Source of the DNA: Procambarus clarkii
Taxonomy: Eukaryota > Arthropoda > Malacostraca > Decapoda > Cambaridae
Assembly: GCF_040958095.1 (NCBI RefSeq)
Contig: NC_091193.1
Location: 26,091,554-26,155,553 of the forward strand
DNA: 64,000 nt
Direction: 5' to 3'
Below, piece by piece: positions 22,546 through 33,604 of the stretch (positions are counted from its first letter, which is position 1; every line of letters begins with the position of its first letter). The position numbers were made by a program, and so were the translations under genes. Under the pieces are notes generated by a model. That model worked only from the letters and a program-made list of their open reading frames with translations. It had not been told where the DNA came from and did not search any database.

Positions 22546-23458
22546 CCTCAGCCCCCGTGTGTTTGTGACTACGTGCCCTGGTGCCCGCGTGCCCCGCCTC
22601 CCAGCACGACACTGTGTGTTTGTGACCACGTGCCCTGGTGCCCGCGTGCCCCGCCTCCCAGCACGACACTGTGTGTTTGTGACCACGTGCCCTGGTGTCC
22701 GCGTGCCCCGCCTCCCAGCACGACACTGTGTGTTTGTGACCACGTGCCCTGGTGCCCCCGTGCCCCGCCTCCCAGCACGACACTGTGTTTGTGACCACGT
22801 GCCCTGGTGCCTCCGTGCCCCGCCTCCCAGCACGACACTGTGTTTGTGACCACGTGCCCTGGTGCCCCCGTGCCCCGCCTCCCAGCACGACACTGTGTGT
22901 TTGTGACCACGTGCCCTGGTGACCACGTGCCCCGCCTCCCAGTACGACACTGTGTTTGTGACCACGTGCCCTGGTGCCCGCGTGCCCCGCCTCCCAGCAC
23001 GACACTGTGTGTTTGTGACCACGTGCCCTGGTGCCCGCGTGCCCCGCCTCCCAGCACGACACTGTGTGTTTGTGACCACGTGCCCTGGTGCCCGCGTGCC
23101 CCGCCTCCCAGCACGACACTGTGTGTTTGTGACCACGTGCCCTGGTGCCCCCGTGCCCCGCCTCCCAGCACGACACTGTGTGTTTGTGACCACGTGCCCT
23201 GGTGCCCCCGTGCCCCGCCTCCCAGCACGACACTGTGTGTTTGTGACCACGTGCCCTGGTGCCCCCGTGCCCCGCCTCCCAGCACGACACTGTGTGTTTG
23301 TGACCACGTGCCCTGGTGCCCCGTGCCCCGCCTCCCAGCACGACACTGTGTGTTTGTGACCACGTGCCCTGGTGCCCCCGTGCCCCGCCTCCCAGCACGA
23401 CACTGTGTTTGTGACCACGTGCCCTGGTGCCCCGTGCCCCGCCTCCCAGCACGACACT
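22546..23458. repeat. 51-57-bp minisatellite, about 16 copies
   Basis: Unit runs GTGACCACGTGCCCTGGTGC, a variable CCCGCGTG/CCCCCGTG segment, CCCCGCCTCCCAGCACGACA and CTGTGTGTTT. Units with CTGTGTTT only are 53-54 bp. Each unit holds one CACGTG E-box palindrome. Open frames on both strands are repeat-driven. Confidence 0.95.
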
Positions 23459-23579
23459 CAGCGCCGCCGGAGTACAAGCGCCCAAACAACGACGTCACTC
23501 TTGTGAGGTCATCACTACCGAAGACGATGTCATAAGCTGCATTGCGTTATGCATTGAGCAGGAGTCGGTGAATGGAAGT

Positions 23580-24103
23580 GGATCTTGGACCACCAGCTGT
23601 GGGAGTGGGTCTTGGGCCCCCAGCTGTGGGAGTGGGTCTTGGGCCACCAGCTGTGGAAGTGGGTCTTGTGCCACCAGCTGTGGGAGTGGGTGTTGGGCCA
23701 CCAGCTGTGGGAGTGGGTGTTGGGCCACCAGCTGTGGGAGTGAGTCTTGGACCACCAGTTGTGGGAGTGAGTCTTGTGCCACCAGCTGTGGGAGTGAGTC
23801 TTGGACCACCAGTTGTGGGAGTGAGTCTTGTGCCACCAGCGTGGGAGTGAGTCTTGTGCCACCAGCTGTGGGAGTGGGTGTTGGACCACCAGCTGTGGGA
23901 GTGAGTCTTGTGCCACCAGCTGTGGGAGTGGGTGTTGGACCACCAGCTGTGGGAGTGGGTCTTGGGCCACCAGCTGTGGGAGTGGATCTTGGGCCACCAG
24001 CTGTGGGAGTGGGTCTTGGACCACCAGCTGTGGGAGTGGGTCTTGGACCACCAGCTGTGGGAGTGGGTCTTGGGCCACCAGCTGTGGGAGTGGCTGAGGA
24101 AGG
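23580..24103. repeat. 27-bp minisatellite, about 19 copies
   Basis: Unit CCACCAGCTGTGGGAGTGGG followed by TCTTGGG. Each unit contains a CAGCTG palindrome. GAGTC, GTGTT and GATC variants are scattered. Confidence 0.95.
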
Positions 24104-24215
24104 TGGACCCGGTGTTCTGGTGAAGAAATAATCTATGTGTGGAAATATCGTGCGCATCATGGAAGTCTTGTTGACACGATATGTGCTCAGAAGGTAAGAT
24201 ATTGTACCAGAGTGT

Positions 24216-24290
24216 GTTGTTGTTGTTGTTGATTTAGGGGCGGCGACGATCATGGGGTCGGATGAGCCCCGGCGTACTGGTGAAGGGTTA
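24216..24290 (-). mobile_element. 3' end of a (CAA)n-tailed retroelement, minus strand
   Basis: The complement reads TTCACCAGTACGCCGGGGCT and ends in CTAAATC(AAC)n. It aligns loosely with 33035-33117 on the plus strand (GAGTACGACGGGCTCACC...CTAAAACAACAACAA). Both look like 3' termini of one dispersed family with a short trinucleotide tail. Family unknown. Confidence 0.35.
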
Positions 24291-24393
24291 ATCGCGAAGC
24301 CCGGAAAGGTGAAACGCCAAGCCTAATCGCGAAACGAGTGCCGGAAATCACGGGAAACTAATATGTCTCGCGGCAAAGAAACGCAGACAGGCA

Positions 24394-26370
24394 GAGGATT
24401 GAGGAGCCCCAAGAGTCCCTCAGGGTGACAAGCACCGGCCCCGCCCCACACAGAGAACACTGGGGAGCCCCAAGAGTTCCTCAGGGTGACAAGCACCGGC
24501 CCCGCCCCACACAGAGAACACTGGGGAGCCCCAAGAGTTCCTCAGGGTGACAAGCACCGGCCCCGCCCCACACAGAGAACACTGGGGAGCCCCAAGAGTT
24601 CCTCAGGGTGACAAGCACCGGCCCCGTCCCACACAGAGAACACTGGGGAGCCCCAAGAGTCCCTCAGGGTGACAAGCACCGGCCCCGCCCCACACAGAGA
24701 ACACTGGGGAGCCCCAAGAGTTCCTCAGGGTGACAAGCACCGGCCCCGCCCCACACAGAGAACACTGGGGAGCCCCAAGAGTTCCTCAGGGTGACAAGCA
24801 CCGGCCCCGTCCCACACAGAGAACACTGGGGAGCCCCAAGAGTCCCTCAGGGTGACAAGCACCGGCCCCGCCCCACACAGAGAACACTGGGGAGCCCCAA
24901 GAGTTCCTCAGGGTGACAAGCACCGGCCCCGCCCCACACAGAGAACACTGGGGAGCCCCAAGAGTTCCTCAGGGTGACAAGCACCGGCCCCGCCCCACAC
25001 AGAGAACACTGGGGAGCCCCAAGAGTTCCTCAGGGTGACAAGCACCGGCCCCGCCCCACACAGAGAACACTGGGGAGCCCCAAGAGTCCCTCAGGGTGAC
25101 AAGCACCGGCCCCGCCCCCACACAGAGAACACTGGGGAGCCCCAAGAGTTCCTCAGGGTGACAAGCACCGGCCCCGCCCCACACAGAGAACACTGGGGAG
25201 CCCCAAGAGTTCCTCAGGGTGACAAGCACCGGCCCCGCCCCACACAGAGAACACTGGGGAGCCCCAAGAGTTCCTCAGGGTGACAAGCACCGGTCCCGCC
25301 CCACACAGAGAACACTGGGGAGCCCCAAGAGTCCCTCAGGGTGACAAGCACCGGCCCCGCCCCCACACAGAGAACACTGGGGAGCCCCAAGAGTTCCTCA
25401 GGGTGACAAGCACCGGCCCCGCCCCACACAGAGAACACTGGGGAGCCCCAAGAGTCCCTCAGGGTGACAAGCACCGGCCCCGCCCCCACACAGAGAACAC
25501 TGGGGAGCCCCAAGAGTTCCTCAGGGTGACAAGCACCGGCCCCGCCCCCACACAGAGAACACTGGGGAGCCCCAAGAGTTCCTCAGGGTGACAAGCACCG
25601 GCCCCGCCCCCACACAGAGAACACTGGGGAGCCCCCAGGAGTTCCTCAGGGTGACAAGCACCGGCCCCGCCCCCACACAGAGAACACTGGGGAGCCCCCA
25701 GGAGTTCCTCAGGGTGACAAGCACCGGCCCCGCCCCACACAGAGAACACTGGGGAGCCCCAAGAGTTCCTCAGGGTGACAAGCACCGGCCCCGCCCCACA
25801 CAGAGAACACTGGGGAGCCCCAAGAGTCCCTCAGGGTGACAAGCACCGGCCCCGCCCCCACACAGAGAACACTGGGGAGCCCCCAGGAGTTCCTCAGGGT
25901 GACAAGCACCGGCCCCGCCCCACACAGAGAACACTGGGGAGCCCCAAGAGTCCCTCAGGGTGACAAGCACCGGCCCCGCCCCACACAGAGAACACTGGGG
26001 AGCCCCAAGAGTCCCTCAGGGTGACAAGCACCGGCCCCGCCCCCACACAGAGAACACTGGGGAGCCCCCAGGAGTTCCTCAGGGTGACAAGCACCGGCCC
26101 CGCCCCCACACAGAGAACACTGGGGAGCCCCCAGGAGTTCCTCAGGGTGACAAGCACCGGCCCCGCCCCACACAGAGAACACTGGGGAGCCCCAAGAGTT
26201 CCTCAGGGTGACAAGCACCGGCCCCGCCCCACACAGAGAACACTGGGGAGCCCCCAGGAGTTCCTCAGGGTGACAAGCACCGGCCCCGCCCCACACAGAG
26301 AACACTGGGGAGCCCCAGGAGTCCCTCAGGGTGACAAGCACCGGCCCCGCCCCACACAGAGAACACTGCG
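24394..26370. repeat. 61/62-bp minisatellite, about 32 copies
   Basis: Unit begins GAGCCCCAAGAGTTCCTCAG, continues GGTGACAAGCACCGGCCCCG and ends CCCCACACAGAGAACACTGGG. Variants (AGTCCC or AGTTCC; CCCCGTCCC; an extra C giving 62 bp; CCCAGGAG) recur in ordered blocks, so there is higher-order structure. Confidence 0.97.
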
Positions 26371-26429
26371 TAACAAAACCAAAAACTCGGCCGCCAGCAA
26401 AAACACAAGTCATCCAGTGCCCTCCGGCG

Positions 26430-26572
26430 GAGCAGAAGCCAGCTGCCCACCACGCCTGAGGGCACACCAGGAGCCAAGCCAGCTGCCCACCACGCCTGAG
26501 GGCACACCAGGAGCCAAGCCAGCTGCCCACCACGCCTGAGGGCACACCAGGAGCCAAGCCAGCTGCCCACCA
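26430..26572. repeat. 40-bp repeat, about 3.5 copies
   Basis: Period 40 from CAGCTGCCCACCACGCCTGA through GGCACACCAGGAGCCAAGC. Near-identical copies. Confidence 0.9.
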
Positions 26573-27067
26573 ACTCCCGGCACCTCTCGGCCAAGCCGGC
26601 GCTGAACGCCGTTACGCCAGGTGTCGTACAACCGGACCGTTGAATAGGGATGCCAGAGAGTAGTATTAAATCTAAATCGCGAAAACAAAACGTGATACGG
26701 CGGCTCCGAGGCGGAGGAGGTGTCGAGACGTCCGCTTGTCGTCAAGGTTGAACCAAGAGTCCTTTACCAAAGTGTGTGGTACTTGAGCGGCCGTGGGATT
26801 GTTTTCCTGCAGGTGGTGGGGCATGAATCCGTTCTTACCGAGTATGTCGCGTTCTTCACGAAATCCACTAATCAGTTAGAAATGGGTCGTAGCCGTAAAA
26901 AGTAGTCCCCAAATATTTGTTTTTTATGCATCGGCGTCGGTAGGTTAAGTGGGTTGCTTGGGTTCTTACGTTTCTTCGTAAGATAAATATTTGCATCTAA
27001 TTGTACAGAGTGGAACATAAAGAGAACGGCCTATTACTATCGTTGTGCGGGGAGACTATGGCCCTTC
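26573..27067. other. non-coding unique stretch
   Basis: Mixed sequence. The 62-codon frame at 26720-26905 shows no recognisable family. GTAGGTTAAGTGGGTTGCTT near 26940-26960 looks like part of a dispersed repeat. No gene is claimed. Confidence 0.45.
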
Positions 27068-27153
27068 CTCACTATCCCCAAGGCGCAGCCCGCCCCTCAC
27101 TACCCTCGTCCCTCACCACACCCGTCCCTCACTATCCTCGTCCCTCACCACCC
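27068..27153. repeat. C-rich 14-15-bp minisatellite, left piece
   Basis: CCCGTCCCTCACCAC-type units, same motif as 28159-28218 and 29762-30718. The right edge is the target duplication of the LTR that follows. Confidence 0.85.
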
Positions 27154-28158
27154 TGTGGGAACCGACCTGTGAGATTTATATTTATTTAATTTATATGAAT
27201 TTATATTTACGTTAATTTATATACTTCGATAGCAATTGGTATGATAAGTGGACTGTATTTCTGCAATAATCTCACAAATCGATCTTCTACACATTAGGGG
27301 GGGTTTACATTAAATTTATATATATGCAGCCAATCAAACTACAGTATTAACTACACATATTGTTAAACATTGAAGAGGTTCCTTATCTTATTGTACAGCA
27401 GGCCTTAGTCCACCAGGTATAACCAGGATGTAGACACCAAATTATCCTCTTTGAGGTAGCTTCCATCACCCAGTAACTGGTACACAAAGCATGCTTCCTC
27501 GTCTTGACCTGTCAAAAGGGCGCTAGCTATGAAGCCAGAATCCTAATATATGACAGCTATATCAGAGAAAACACTGTACAAGGAACCATAAAGACCTAGG
27601 CTTAATTACCTTTAGTATGAGGCGATCTCGTATTCTAACCGGCTCACCCTATCTAATGACATTAATGGCCACAAATGATAGATAAATGGGTTTCGGCAGA
27701 ACACTTAACTTGTATTTGTTGAAAGCGTGTTGATGATGGTACACCTTTGGTTTCCATAACACTTCGTCCAAGTAAAATTAACAGGAGCCGAATTGCTTCC
27801 GTGCCTCTGGTCTAAGTACAATAACAATGGCTGACCACTCCCTCACAACTGATGCTACTGGTCTACATTGTCCAGATGACAGTAAGTGATAGAAGGGTCA
27901 CATTTACTCTATTTTAATTCTGATAATTATGTTAATTTATATGAGATGTTTTTATGATGGTAAAGTCCAAAGACTAATGTATTTAAGAATAATTCCCACC
28001 ATAATAGGTGGTGAATTTATAATAGTATATGGTAATGATATCCCGTTTTCTATAGACGGAAATTCCACTACAAGTTACATTTTCTATGGGTAACTTGTTT
28101 ATACAGCGCAGCAGCAATATTATCTGCCTGCATGTAATAATATTAAATGGTGCCGACA
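27154..28158. mobile_element. second solo LTR of an LTR retrotransposon
   Basis: A 1005-bp AT-rich block beginning TGTGGGAACC and ending GGTGCCGACA. The ends are imperfect inverted repeats (8 of 10) with TG...CA. It is flanked by the direct repeat CACCC (27149-27153 and 28159-28163), and both flanks are the same C-rich minisatellite. There is no coding region and no partner LTR, so it is a solo LTR. It differs in sequence and length from the one at 7068-8592, so a second family is involved (Gypsy or BEL/Pao kin by duplication size). Fossil. Confidence 0.85.
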
Positions 28159-28218
28159 CACCCCGCCCCTCACCATACCCCCATACCCGTCCCTCACCAA
28201 ACCGCCCCTCATCACCTT
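28159..28218. repeat. C-rich minisatellite, right piece
   Basis: CACCCCGCCCCTCACCATAC-type units continuing the array interrupted at 27153. Confidence 0.8.
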
Positions 28219-28422
28219 TTTTTTTTCGTTTTAAGTAAAGAGGAAGGAGAGGCATAGGTGAAGGGAAGTATAGAAGTGGGAAATACAGTGAGAGGTATGA
28301 AAGCAGGCGGGCTGTCCGCCTTGCTGACACGATGTGTGGGTGTTGGCAGCTAAACTAAGCTGGCTCCCTCTTGTCAGGGAGCTGTGAGTGTGTGAGAGGT
28401 TCTTCACATGTGTTTCACCATA
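28219..28422. other. non-coding spacer
   Basis: T-run then purine-rich unique sequence. No feature is recognised. Confidence 0.4.
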
Positions 28423-28688
28423 TTTTTTTTTTTTTTTTTTTTGAGATATATACAAGAGTTACATTCTTGTACAGCCACTAGTACGCGTAGCGTTTCGGGC
28501 AGGTCCCTGGAATACGATCCCCTGCCGCGAAGAATCGTTTTTTCATCCAAGTACACATTTTACTGTTGCGTTAAACAGAGGCTACAGTTAAGGAATTGCG
28601 CCCAGTAAATCCTCCCCGGCCAGGATACGAACCCATGACATAGCGCTCGCGGAACGCCAGGCGAGTGTCTTACCACTACACCACGGAG
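28423..28688 (-). mobile_element. tRNA-derived SINE with poly(A) tail, minus strand
   Basis: Complement begins GTCTCCGTGGTGTAGTGGTA with A-box TGGTGTAGTGG (complement of 28673-28683) and B-box GGTTCGTATCC (complement of 28623-28633). It then has an unrelated body, the core GAAACGCTACGCGTA (complement of 28482-28496) and a 20-base A tail (T-run 28423-28442). It is the most complete member of the SINE family also seen at 12162 and 40228. It is tRNA-like but lacks mature tRNA ends and is fused to the body, so it is not a tRNA gene. Confidence 0.82.
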
Positions 28689-28797
28689 ACTGTGGATGTT
28701 CATAGATGAATACTGTGTAGCATTCATATATACACACTCCGATGCTTCCACACATGTTGTTCTGTTTAAGGCTCTTTATTTTATTATTATTATTTAT

Positions 28798-28863
28798 CGA
28801 GTTTTTCATATATACACATATATACCTACATATACTCACACATACACACTTACATACATATAC

Positions 28864-28952
<89 letters not shown>

Positions 28953-28975
28953 CATATACACATATACATATGCAA
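28798..28975. repeat. (TA)n and (ACATAT)n microsatellite block
   Basis: TATACACA/ACATATAC runs surrounding a pure (TA)n of about 60 bp. Confidence 0.9.
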
Positions 28976-29004
28976 TTGACGATCACAAAACACTGATCAT
29001 TTTA

Positions 29005-29160
29005 TGCGGAAAATCCACAGAGAAATATGAAATGAGGTGAACGTTTCGGCTTTGTTAAAGCCTTTGTCAACACCAGACGGTGTGGTGTCTGGTGTTGACA
29101 AAGGCTTTAACAAAGCCGAAACGTTCACCTCATTTCATATTTCTCTGTGGATTTTCCGCA
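29005..29160. repeat. perfect 74-bp inverted repeat, 8-base loop
   Basis: Left arm 29005-29078 (starts TGCGGAAAATCCACAGAG) and right arm 29087-29160 are exact reverse complements over all 74 bases, separated by GGTGTGGT. Each arm contains a smaller hairpin GGCTTTAACAAAGCC followed by GAAACG. It is flanked on both sides by TA/ACATA microsatellite. No terminal duplication is apparent. Confidence 0.97.
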
Positions 29161-29640
<480 letters not shown>

Positions 29641-29664
29641 AGGTGGAAGGGGTGATGTGGCATT

Positions 29665-29760
29665 AACACAAGACAGAACAAGAAGTGGTATTAATAGGGT
29701 ATTAATTTCATCAACACAAGACAGAACAAGAGGTGGTATTAATAGGGTATTAATTTCAAA
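29665..29760. repeat. 48-bp direct duplication
   Basis: Two near-identical copies of a segment with ACACAAGACAGAACAAGA and TATTAATAGGGTATTAATTT, side by side. Confidence 0.9.
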
Positions 29761-29761
29761 T

Positions 29762-30718
29762 TAATATTCACCACCCCCGCCCCCTCACCACCCCGCCCCT
29801 CACCACACCGCCCTCACCACCCCCGCCCCTCGCCACACCCGTCCCTCGCCACACCCGTCCCTCACCACACCCGCCCCTCACCACCCCCGCCCCTCACCAC
29901 CCCCGTCCCTCACCACCCCGCCCCTCACCACACCCGCCCCTCACCACCCCTACCCCTCACCACCCCGCCCCTCACCACACCCGCCCCTCACCACCCCCGC
30001 CCCTCACCACACCCGCCCCTCACCACACCCGCCCCTCACCACCCCCGCCCCTCACCACCCCCGTCTCTCACCACCCCGTCCCTCACCACCCCCGTCCCTC
30101 ACCACACCCGCCCCTCACCACACCCGCCCCTCACCACCCCCGCCCCTCACCACACCCGCCCCTCACCACACCCGCCCCTCACCACACCCGCCCCTCACCA
30201 CCCCGGCCCCTCACTACCCCCGTCCCTCACCACACCCGTCCCTCACCACCCCCGCCCCTCACCACCCTGTCCCTCACCACCCCCGCCCCTCACCACCCCC
30301 GTCCTTCACTACCCCCGCCCCTCACCACCCCCGCCCCTCACCAACCCGCCCCTCACCACCCCCGCCCCTCACCACCCCGTCCCTCACCACACCATCCTTC
30401 ACTACCCCCGCCCCTCACCACCCCCGCCCCTCACCACCCCGCCCCTCACCACCCCCGCCCCTCACCACCCCCGCCCCTCACCACCCCGTCCCTCACCACA
30501 CCATCCTTCACTACCCCCGCCCCTCACCACCCCCGTCCCTCACCACCCCCGTCCCTCACCACCCCCGTCCCTCACCACCCCTCCCCTCACCACCCCTCCC
30601 CTCACCACCCCCGCCCCTCACCACCCCCGCCCCTCACCACCCCCGCCCCTCACCACCCCCGCCCCTCACCACCCCGCCCCTCACCACCCCGTCCCTCACC
30701 ACCCCGCCCCTCACCACC
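29762..30718. repeat. C-rich 14-16-bp minisatellite, about 64 copies
   Basis: CCCGCCCCTCACCAC units with [C/A]CC and GTCCCT variants. Same motif as the LTR-split pieces at 27068-28218. C-runs on plus, G-runs on minus. Confidence 0.95.
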
Positions 30719-30998
30719 TAGACATGTAGAACAAGACACACCTGCAACACTGCGCCGTATAATGAATGAAACAGTAATCGATGCAGGGAGTAGGGGGCGG
30801 GGGGGGGGGGGGGGCGGGGGGCGGGTATCGACCAGGAGGGGCGCGGAGGTGCATGACGCGGGCTCCTCACGCCCGCACCCTCTCCCTCCAGCACTCGCGA
30901 CCCCGCCACAGGTATGGTCCTGGTGCTCACCTGGGTGCCAGGTATAACCATGGCTCACACACCTGAAAATGTTAATGATATCAGGTTTATCAATGTGT
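30719..30998. other. non-coding spacer with a G-run
   Basis: Unique sequence with a long G-rich run at about 30790-30825. No gene is seen. Confidence 0.5.
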
Positions 30999-32537
30999 GT
31001 GTGTACTCACCTATTTGTGCTTGCGGGGGTTGAGCTTTGGCTCTTTGGTCCCGCCTCTCAACCGTCAATCAACTGGTGTACAGATTCCTGAGCCTACTGG
31101 GCTCTATCATATCTACATTTGAAACTGTGTATGGAGTCAGCCTCCACCACATCACTGCCTAATGCATTCCATCCGTTAACTACTCTGACACTGAAAAAGT
31201 TCCTTCTAACGTCTCTGTGGCTCATGTGGGTACTCAGTTTCCACCTGTGTCCCCTTGTTCGCGTCCCACCAGTGTTGAATAGTTTATCCTTGTTTACCTG
31301 GTCGATTCCCCTGAGAATTTTGTAGGTTGTAATCATGTCTCCCCTTACTCTTCTGTCTTCCAGTGTCGTAAGGTGCATTTCCTGCAGCCTTTCCTCGTAA
31401 CTCATGCCTCTTAGTTCTGGGACTAGGCTAGTGGCATACCTTTGGACTTTTTCCAGCTTCGTCTTGTGCTTGACAAGGTATGGGCTCCATGCTGGGGCCG
31501 CATACTCCAGGATTTGTCTTACATATGTGGTATACAAGATTCTGAATGATTCCTTACACAGGTTCCTAAACGCTGTTCTGATGTTAGCCAGCCTCGCATA
31601 TGCCGCAGACGTTATTCTTTTTATGTGGACTTCAGGAGACAGGTTTGGTGTGATATCAACTCCTAGATCTTTCTCTCTGTCCGTTTCATTAAGTACTTCA
31701 TCTCCTATTCTGTATCCTGTGTCTGGCCTCCTGTTTCCACTGCCTAGTTTCATTACTTTGCATTTACTCGAGTTGAACTTCAACAGCCATTTGTTGGACC
31801 ATTCACTCAGTCTGTCTAGGTCATCTTGTAGCCTCCTACTATCGTCCTCAGTTTCAATCCTTCTCATAATTTTTGCATCATTGGCAAACATTGAGAGAAA
31901 CGATTCTATACCCTCTGGGAGATCATTTACATATATCAGAAACAGTATAGGTCCAAGGACTGACCCCTGCGGGACTCCACTCGTAACGTCTCGCCAATCT
32001 GAGACCTCACCCCTCACACAGACTCGTTGTCTCCTGTTGCTTAGGTACTCCTTTATCCAATGGAGTACCTTCCCTTTCATTCCAGCCTGCATCTCTAGCT
32101 TTTTCACTAGCCTCTTGTGTGGCACTGTATCAAAGGCTTTCTGACAATCCAAAAATATGCAGTCTGCCCACCCTTCTCTTTCTTGCCTTATTTTTGTTGC
32201 CTGGTCGTAGAATTCAAGTAACCCTGTGAGGCAGGACCTGCCATCCCTGAACCCATGTTGATGCTGTGTTGCAAAGTTCTTTCGCTCCAGGTGCTCCACT
32301 AGCTTTCTTCGCACAATCTTCTCCATCAGCTTATATGGTATGCAGGTTACACTGGCCTGTAATTCAGTGCCTCCTGTCTATCCCCTTTCTTGTATATCGG
32401 GACTACATTAGCTGCTTCCCAAATTTCTGGCAGTTCCCCTGTTGCCAGTGATTTGTTATACACTATGGAGAGTGGTAGGCACAGTTCTTCTGCTCCTTCC
32501 TTTAGTATCCAAGGGGAGATTCCATCTGGGTAGACTA
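30999..32537 (-). mobile_element. LINE family A copy 3, 5'-truncated, minus strand
   Basis: The 3' UTR (complement GAGGCGGGACCAAAGAG...GGTGAGTACACACACA) lies at about 30999-31090, followed upstream by the best-preserved family A coding region. The 5' end stops at about 32537, head to head with a plus-strand family A piece. Short (AC)n tail at 30995-31007. Confidence 0.9.
31094..32326 (-). pseudogene. LINE A reverse transcriptase, C-terminal 410 codons
   Basis: Uninterrupted frame covering RT motifs through the C-terminus: [53 protein letters not shown], then FANDAKIMRR, and a tail of LEYAAPAWSPYLVKHKTKLE and DVVEADSIHSFKCRYDRAQ before the stop. The catalytic motif is FAND rather than F/YADD: an acidic residue essential for polymerase activity is Asn. 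The N-terminal endonuclease and first RT motifs are missing from this frame. A non-functional fragment despite the long open frame. Confidence 0.88.
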
Positions 32538-32925
32538 GTCCCAGAACTAAGAGGCATGAGTTACGAAGAAAGGCTGCGGGAAATGCATCTCACGACACTA
32601 GAAGGCAGAGGAGTAAGGGGAGACATGATCACTACCTACAAAATTCTCAGAGGAATTGTCTAGGGTAGATAAGGATAAATTGTTTATTACGGGTGGTAGT
32701 TGAACAAGGGACATAGGTGGAGACTGAGTACCCAAATGAGCCACAGGGACGTTCAGTGTCAGAGTAGTTAACGGATGGAATGCATTAGGCAGTGATGTGG
32801 TGGAGGCTGACTCCATACACAGTTTCAAATGTAGATATGATAGAGCCCAGTAGGCTCAGGAACCTGTACACCTGTTGATTGACAGTTGAGAGGCGGGACC
32901 AAAGAGCCAGAGCCCTTGGGGATGG
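32538..32925 (+). mobile_element. LINE family A copy 4, short 3' fragment
   Basis: Begins at LVPELRGMSYEERLREMHLT and runs to the end of the ORF and the GAGGCGGGACCAAAGAGCCA 3' UTR, with frame breaks. Its 5' end is fused to the 5' end of copy 3 in opposite orientation. Both copies contain the same 3' region, so a single twin-primed insertion does not explain it. Confidence 0.8.
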
Positions 32926-33369
32926 GCTTGTCAGGCCTCATGGGTTGTGAGAGCCCAGGATCAAGTGTTTACCGCAAGTGGTTTGAGGAGGCTGAATAAA
33001 AAGAGACGCCAACATTTGGCAGGCGGACACCTGAGCCAGGCGAGTACGACGGGCTCACCCTAGCCCGTGCTGCTTGCAACTTTTTGTTCGCAGCAGCTGA
33101 TTCTAAAACAACAACAATTTGGCAGGTCTCATGACCGAACAGGACATCGAGGCAGGAGGCCAGGACTTGGTATCCATTCACCTTACTGGCACGCAGCCCG
33201 AAGGCAGCTTACACCGGCCATCCGGCCCGGTGACGGTTCATAAACGCAGACATCCGGCCAACAAGGGGGTGTGAACCGCCGCAAATCAATTTGCCATACT
33301 CATAAACTCCACAAGCTCCTCACTACTCCCGCTGCCAGTACCTTGAGAGCGAGCTAATTAAATTTTATA
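32926..33369. other. unique stretch with a (CAA)n-tailed repeat end
   Basis: Within it, 33035-33117 (GCGAGTACGACGGGCTCACC...CTAAAACAACAACAA) matches loosely the minus-strand element at 24216-24290. The rest is unassigned. Confidence 0.35.
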
Positions 33370-33600
33370 CCATAATTTAGGTACAACACAACTCTATGAA
33401 TTTGTTTGGCCAGTAAGATATTCATCAGATATTTATTTTAGTATTGTCTTTGTCACTGCCTATGAAACACCAACATTCATTTCTACTACGTGTTTATCAC
33501 AGGCTGTCTTTGCCAGCATGTCAACAGTGTCATGCTTCCAGATGCCAACAGTGATGGTATCCAAAGGAATTTAATTTCAGATCTGTGTAAATTCAAATAA
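33370..33600 (-). mobile_element. LINE family D fragment (RNase H region), minus strand
   Basis: Aligns with 39237-39430 of the better copy at 38883-39998 (shared CAGGCTGTCTTTGC and CAACAGTGTCATGC). It corresponds to the end of the RNase H domain and the region after it. Heavily diverged. Confidence 0.7.
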
Positions 33601-33604
33601 ACTT

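Noticed and set aside
24394-26370. CRISPR-like array (regular repeats about 61 bp)
   Set aside because: There are no unique spacers: the whole period is conserved. This is eukaryotic sequence with LINEs and SINEs.
26720-26905. 62-codon frame as a gene
   Set aside because: No domain, no context and of random-expectation length.
28610-28688. tRNA gene on the minus strand
   Set aside because: A- and B-boxes are good, but the head runs straight into a SINE body with an A tail.
32500-32925. Twin-priming inversion of a single LINE
   Set aside because: Both arms include the same 3' region and UTR, which twin priming does not give.
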